A stretch of 34,124 bases of DNA from Methylaequor sp002691245 (GTDB lineage: Bacteria > Pseudomonadota > Alphaproteobacteria > Methylaequorales > Methylaequoraceae), in the NCBI GenBank assembly GCA_002691245.1, contig NZHH01000021.1, positions 1 through 34,124 of the forward strand, in the 5' to 3' direction. The notes under the pieces are model-generated. The model was given only the letters and a program-made list of their open reading frames with translations. It ran no database searches and was not told the origin of the DNA. Positions 33,216 through 34,124 of this stretch are shown here, piece after piece (the stretch's first letter is position 1; each line of letters starts with the position of its first letter). The position numbers and the translations under genes are program-made.

Positions 33216-34124
33216 TTAGTTTTCTAACTTTTTTGCTTTTTGTATTGCTTCTTCGATTGTACCCACCATGTAGAATGCAGCTTCTGGAATGTTATCATAA
33301 TCTCCTTCAACCAAACCTTTGAATCCTTTAATTGTATCTTGCAGGCTAACGAATACACCAGGAGACCCTGTAAACACTTCAGCTACATGAAATGGTTGTG
33401 ACAGAAACTTTTGTATTTTTCTAGCTCTGTCAACTACAAGCTTATCTTCTTCTGATAATTCGTCCATTCCTAGAATTGCTATTATATCTTGAAGGGACTT
33501 ATATTTCTGAAGTGTTTCTTGTACTTTTCTTGCAACAGCATAATGTTCCTCTCCGATAACTCGAGGATCAAGGATTCTGGATGTTGAATCAAGAGGATCA
33601 ACAGCTGGATAAATGCCTAGTTCAGCTATTTGTCTTGACAAAACTGTAGTTGCGTCTAAATGAGCAAATGAAGTTGCTGGTGCAGGGTCAGTCAAATCGT
33701 CGGCGGGAACATAAATGGCTTGAACAGACGTTATAGAACCTTTGTTAGTCGATGTGATTCTTTCTTGAAGAGCACCCATATCTGTAGATAGAGTAGGTTG
33801 ATATCCTACTGCTGAAGGAATTCTTCCTAACAAAGCTGATACTTCAGATCCTGCTTGCGTAAATCTAAAAATATTATCAACAAAAAGAAGAACGTCCTGT
33901 CCTTCCTCATCCCTAAAGTATTCTGCGAGAGTTAACCCAGTAAGTGCTACTCTTGCTCTCGCGCCAGGAGGCTCATTCATTTGTCCATAGACAAGGGCTG
34001 CTTTTGACTCGTCACTGTCCAGTTTAATTACACCTGATTCTATCATCTCATAGTACAAATCATTCCCTTCTCTTGTTCTTTCTCCTACTCCAGCAAAAAC
34101 TGAATATCCACCATGTCCTTTAGC
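33216..34124 (-). CDS. atpD: ATP synthase F1 beta subunit (partial, N-terminus outside window)
   Basis: Catalytic subunit of F1. The frame is open to the right edge, so 302 C-terminal residues of about 470 are visible. The visible part begins A-K-G-H-G-G-Y-S-V-F-A-G-V-G-E-R-T-R-E-G, just after where the P-loop would be. It includes the Walker B strand VLLFVDNIFRFTQAGSE, the ATP-synthase signature P-A-V-D-P-L-D-S-T-S, and the DELSEEDK region corresponding to the DELSEED loop that contacts the rotor. An internal TTG at 34058 is not the start. Confidence 0.97.
   Translation of the reverse strand, partial: AKGHGGYSVFAGVGERTREGNDLYYEMIESGVIKLDSDESKAALVYGQMNEPPGARARVALTGLTLAEYFRDEEGQDVLLFVDNIFRFTQAGSEVSALLGRIPSAVGYQPTLSTDMGALQERITSTNKGSITSVQAIYVPADDLTDPAPATSFAHLDATTVLSRQIAELGIYPAVDPLDSTSRILDPRVIGEEHYAVARKVQETLQKYKSLQDIIAILGMDELSEEDKLVVDRARKIQKFLSQPFHVAEVFTGSPGVFVSLQDTIKGFKGLVEGDYDNIPEAAFYMVGTIEEAIQKAKKLEN

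Noticed and set aside
1..34124. CRISPR arrays, insertion sequences, tRNA or rRNA genes, prophage or defence islands
   Set aside because: No spaced repeats, transposase-like frames or gene-free segments large enough were seen; all sizeable frames are housekeeping or metabolic genes.

Overview
The window is a dense stretch of bacterial chromosome: very AT-rich, almost all coding, with no gene-free gap above about 150 bases. No tRNA, rRNA, CRISPR array, insertion sequence or phage gene was seen. Gene content and order point to an alphaproteobacterium with a small, streamlined genome, probably marine. The clues are the block obgE-proB-proA-nadD-rsfS-rlmH-gpmI-envC-ctpA-rppH, the set tlpA/argH/small lipoprotein/lysA/ftsE/ftsX/YdcF/plsC, metX-metW, the HIG1-adenosyltransferase-etfBA block, coq7, and the ethylmalonyl-CoA enzymes. 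The lineage (for example AEGEAN-169/HIMB59-like) cannot be fixed by eye. Clusters of N, many at third codon positions, suggest a consensus over variable strains or low-quality reads.

Layout. 1-958 (+): dsbB (cut by the window edge) and coq7. 961-5037 (-): ecm (ethylmalonyl-CoA mutase), a DUF4743/Nudix hydrolase whose frame is broken at a 9-A tract, a carboxylesterase-like hydrolase and an HNH endonuclease. 5141-10551 (+): ccr, mcd, a HIG1-type membrane protein, a cobalamin adenosyltransferase, etfB and etfA. 10546-11055 (-): a TlpA-like thioredoxin. 11074-16598 (+): argH, a 42-residue lipoprotein, lysA, ftsE (frame broken at a 15-A tract), ftsX, a YdcF/DUF218 protein and plsC. 16603-18575 (-): tyrA and hisC. 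18664-21160 (+): metX, metW, gloB. 21157-23055 (-): phaB and phaA. 23198-32881 (+): rplU, rpmA, then obgE through rppH. 32878-34124 (-): atpC and the C-terminal two thirds of atpD.

How the genes fit together. The main theme is the ethylmalonyl-CoA route for assimilating acetyl-CoA. PhaA and PhaB make acetoacetyl-CoA and (R)-3-hydroxybutyryl-CoA. Ccr reductively carboxylates crotonyl-CoA, Ecm (B12-dependent) rearranges ethylmalonyl-CoA to methylsuccinyl-CoA, and Mcd oxidises it to mesaconyl-CoA. The adenosyltransferase can supply adenosylcobalamin to Ecm, and EtfAB can accept electrons from Mcd. The epimerase, mesaconyl-CoA hydratase and lyase are not in the window. A second theme is cell division and the envelope: FtsE, FtsX, an EnvC-like factor, CtpA and PlsC. 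Both FtsE and the EnvC-like protein lack residues expected of active enzymes.

I found no clearly novel multi-gene system. The points most worth checking are the two homopolymer frameshifts, the altered FtsE catalytic motifs, the compact ethylmalonyl-CoA module and the interleaved hisC/metX promoters.
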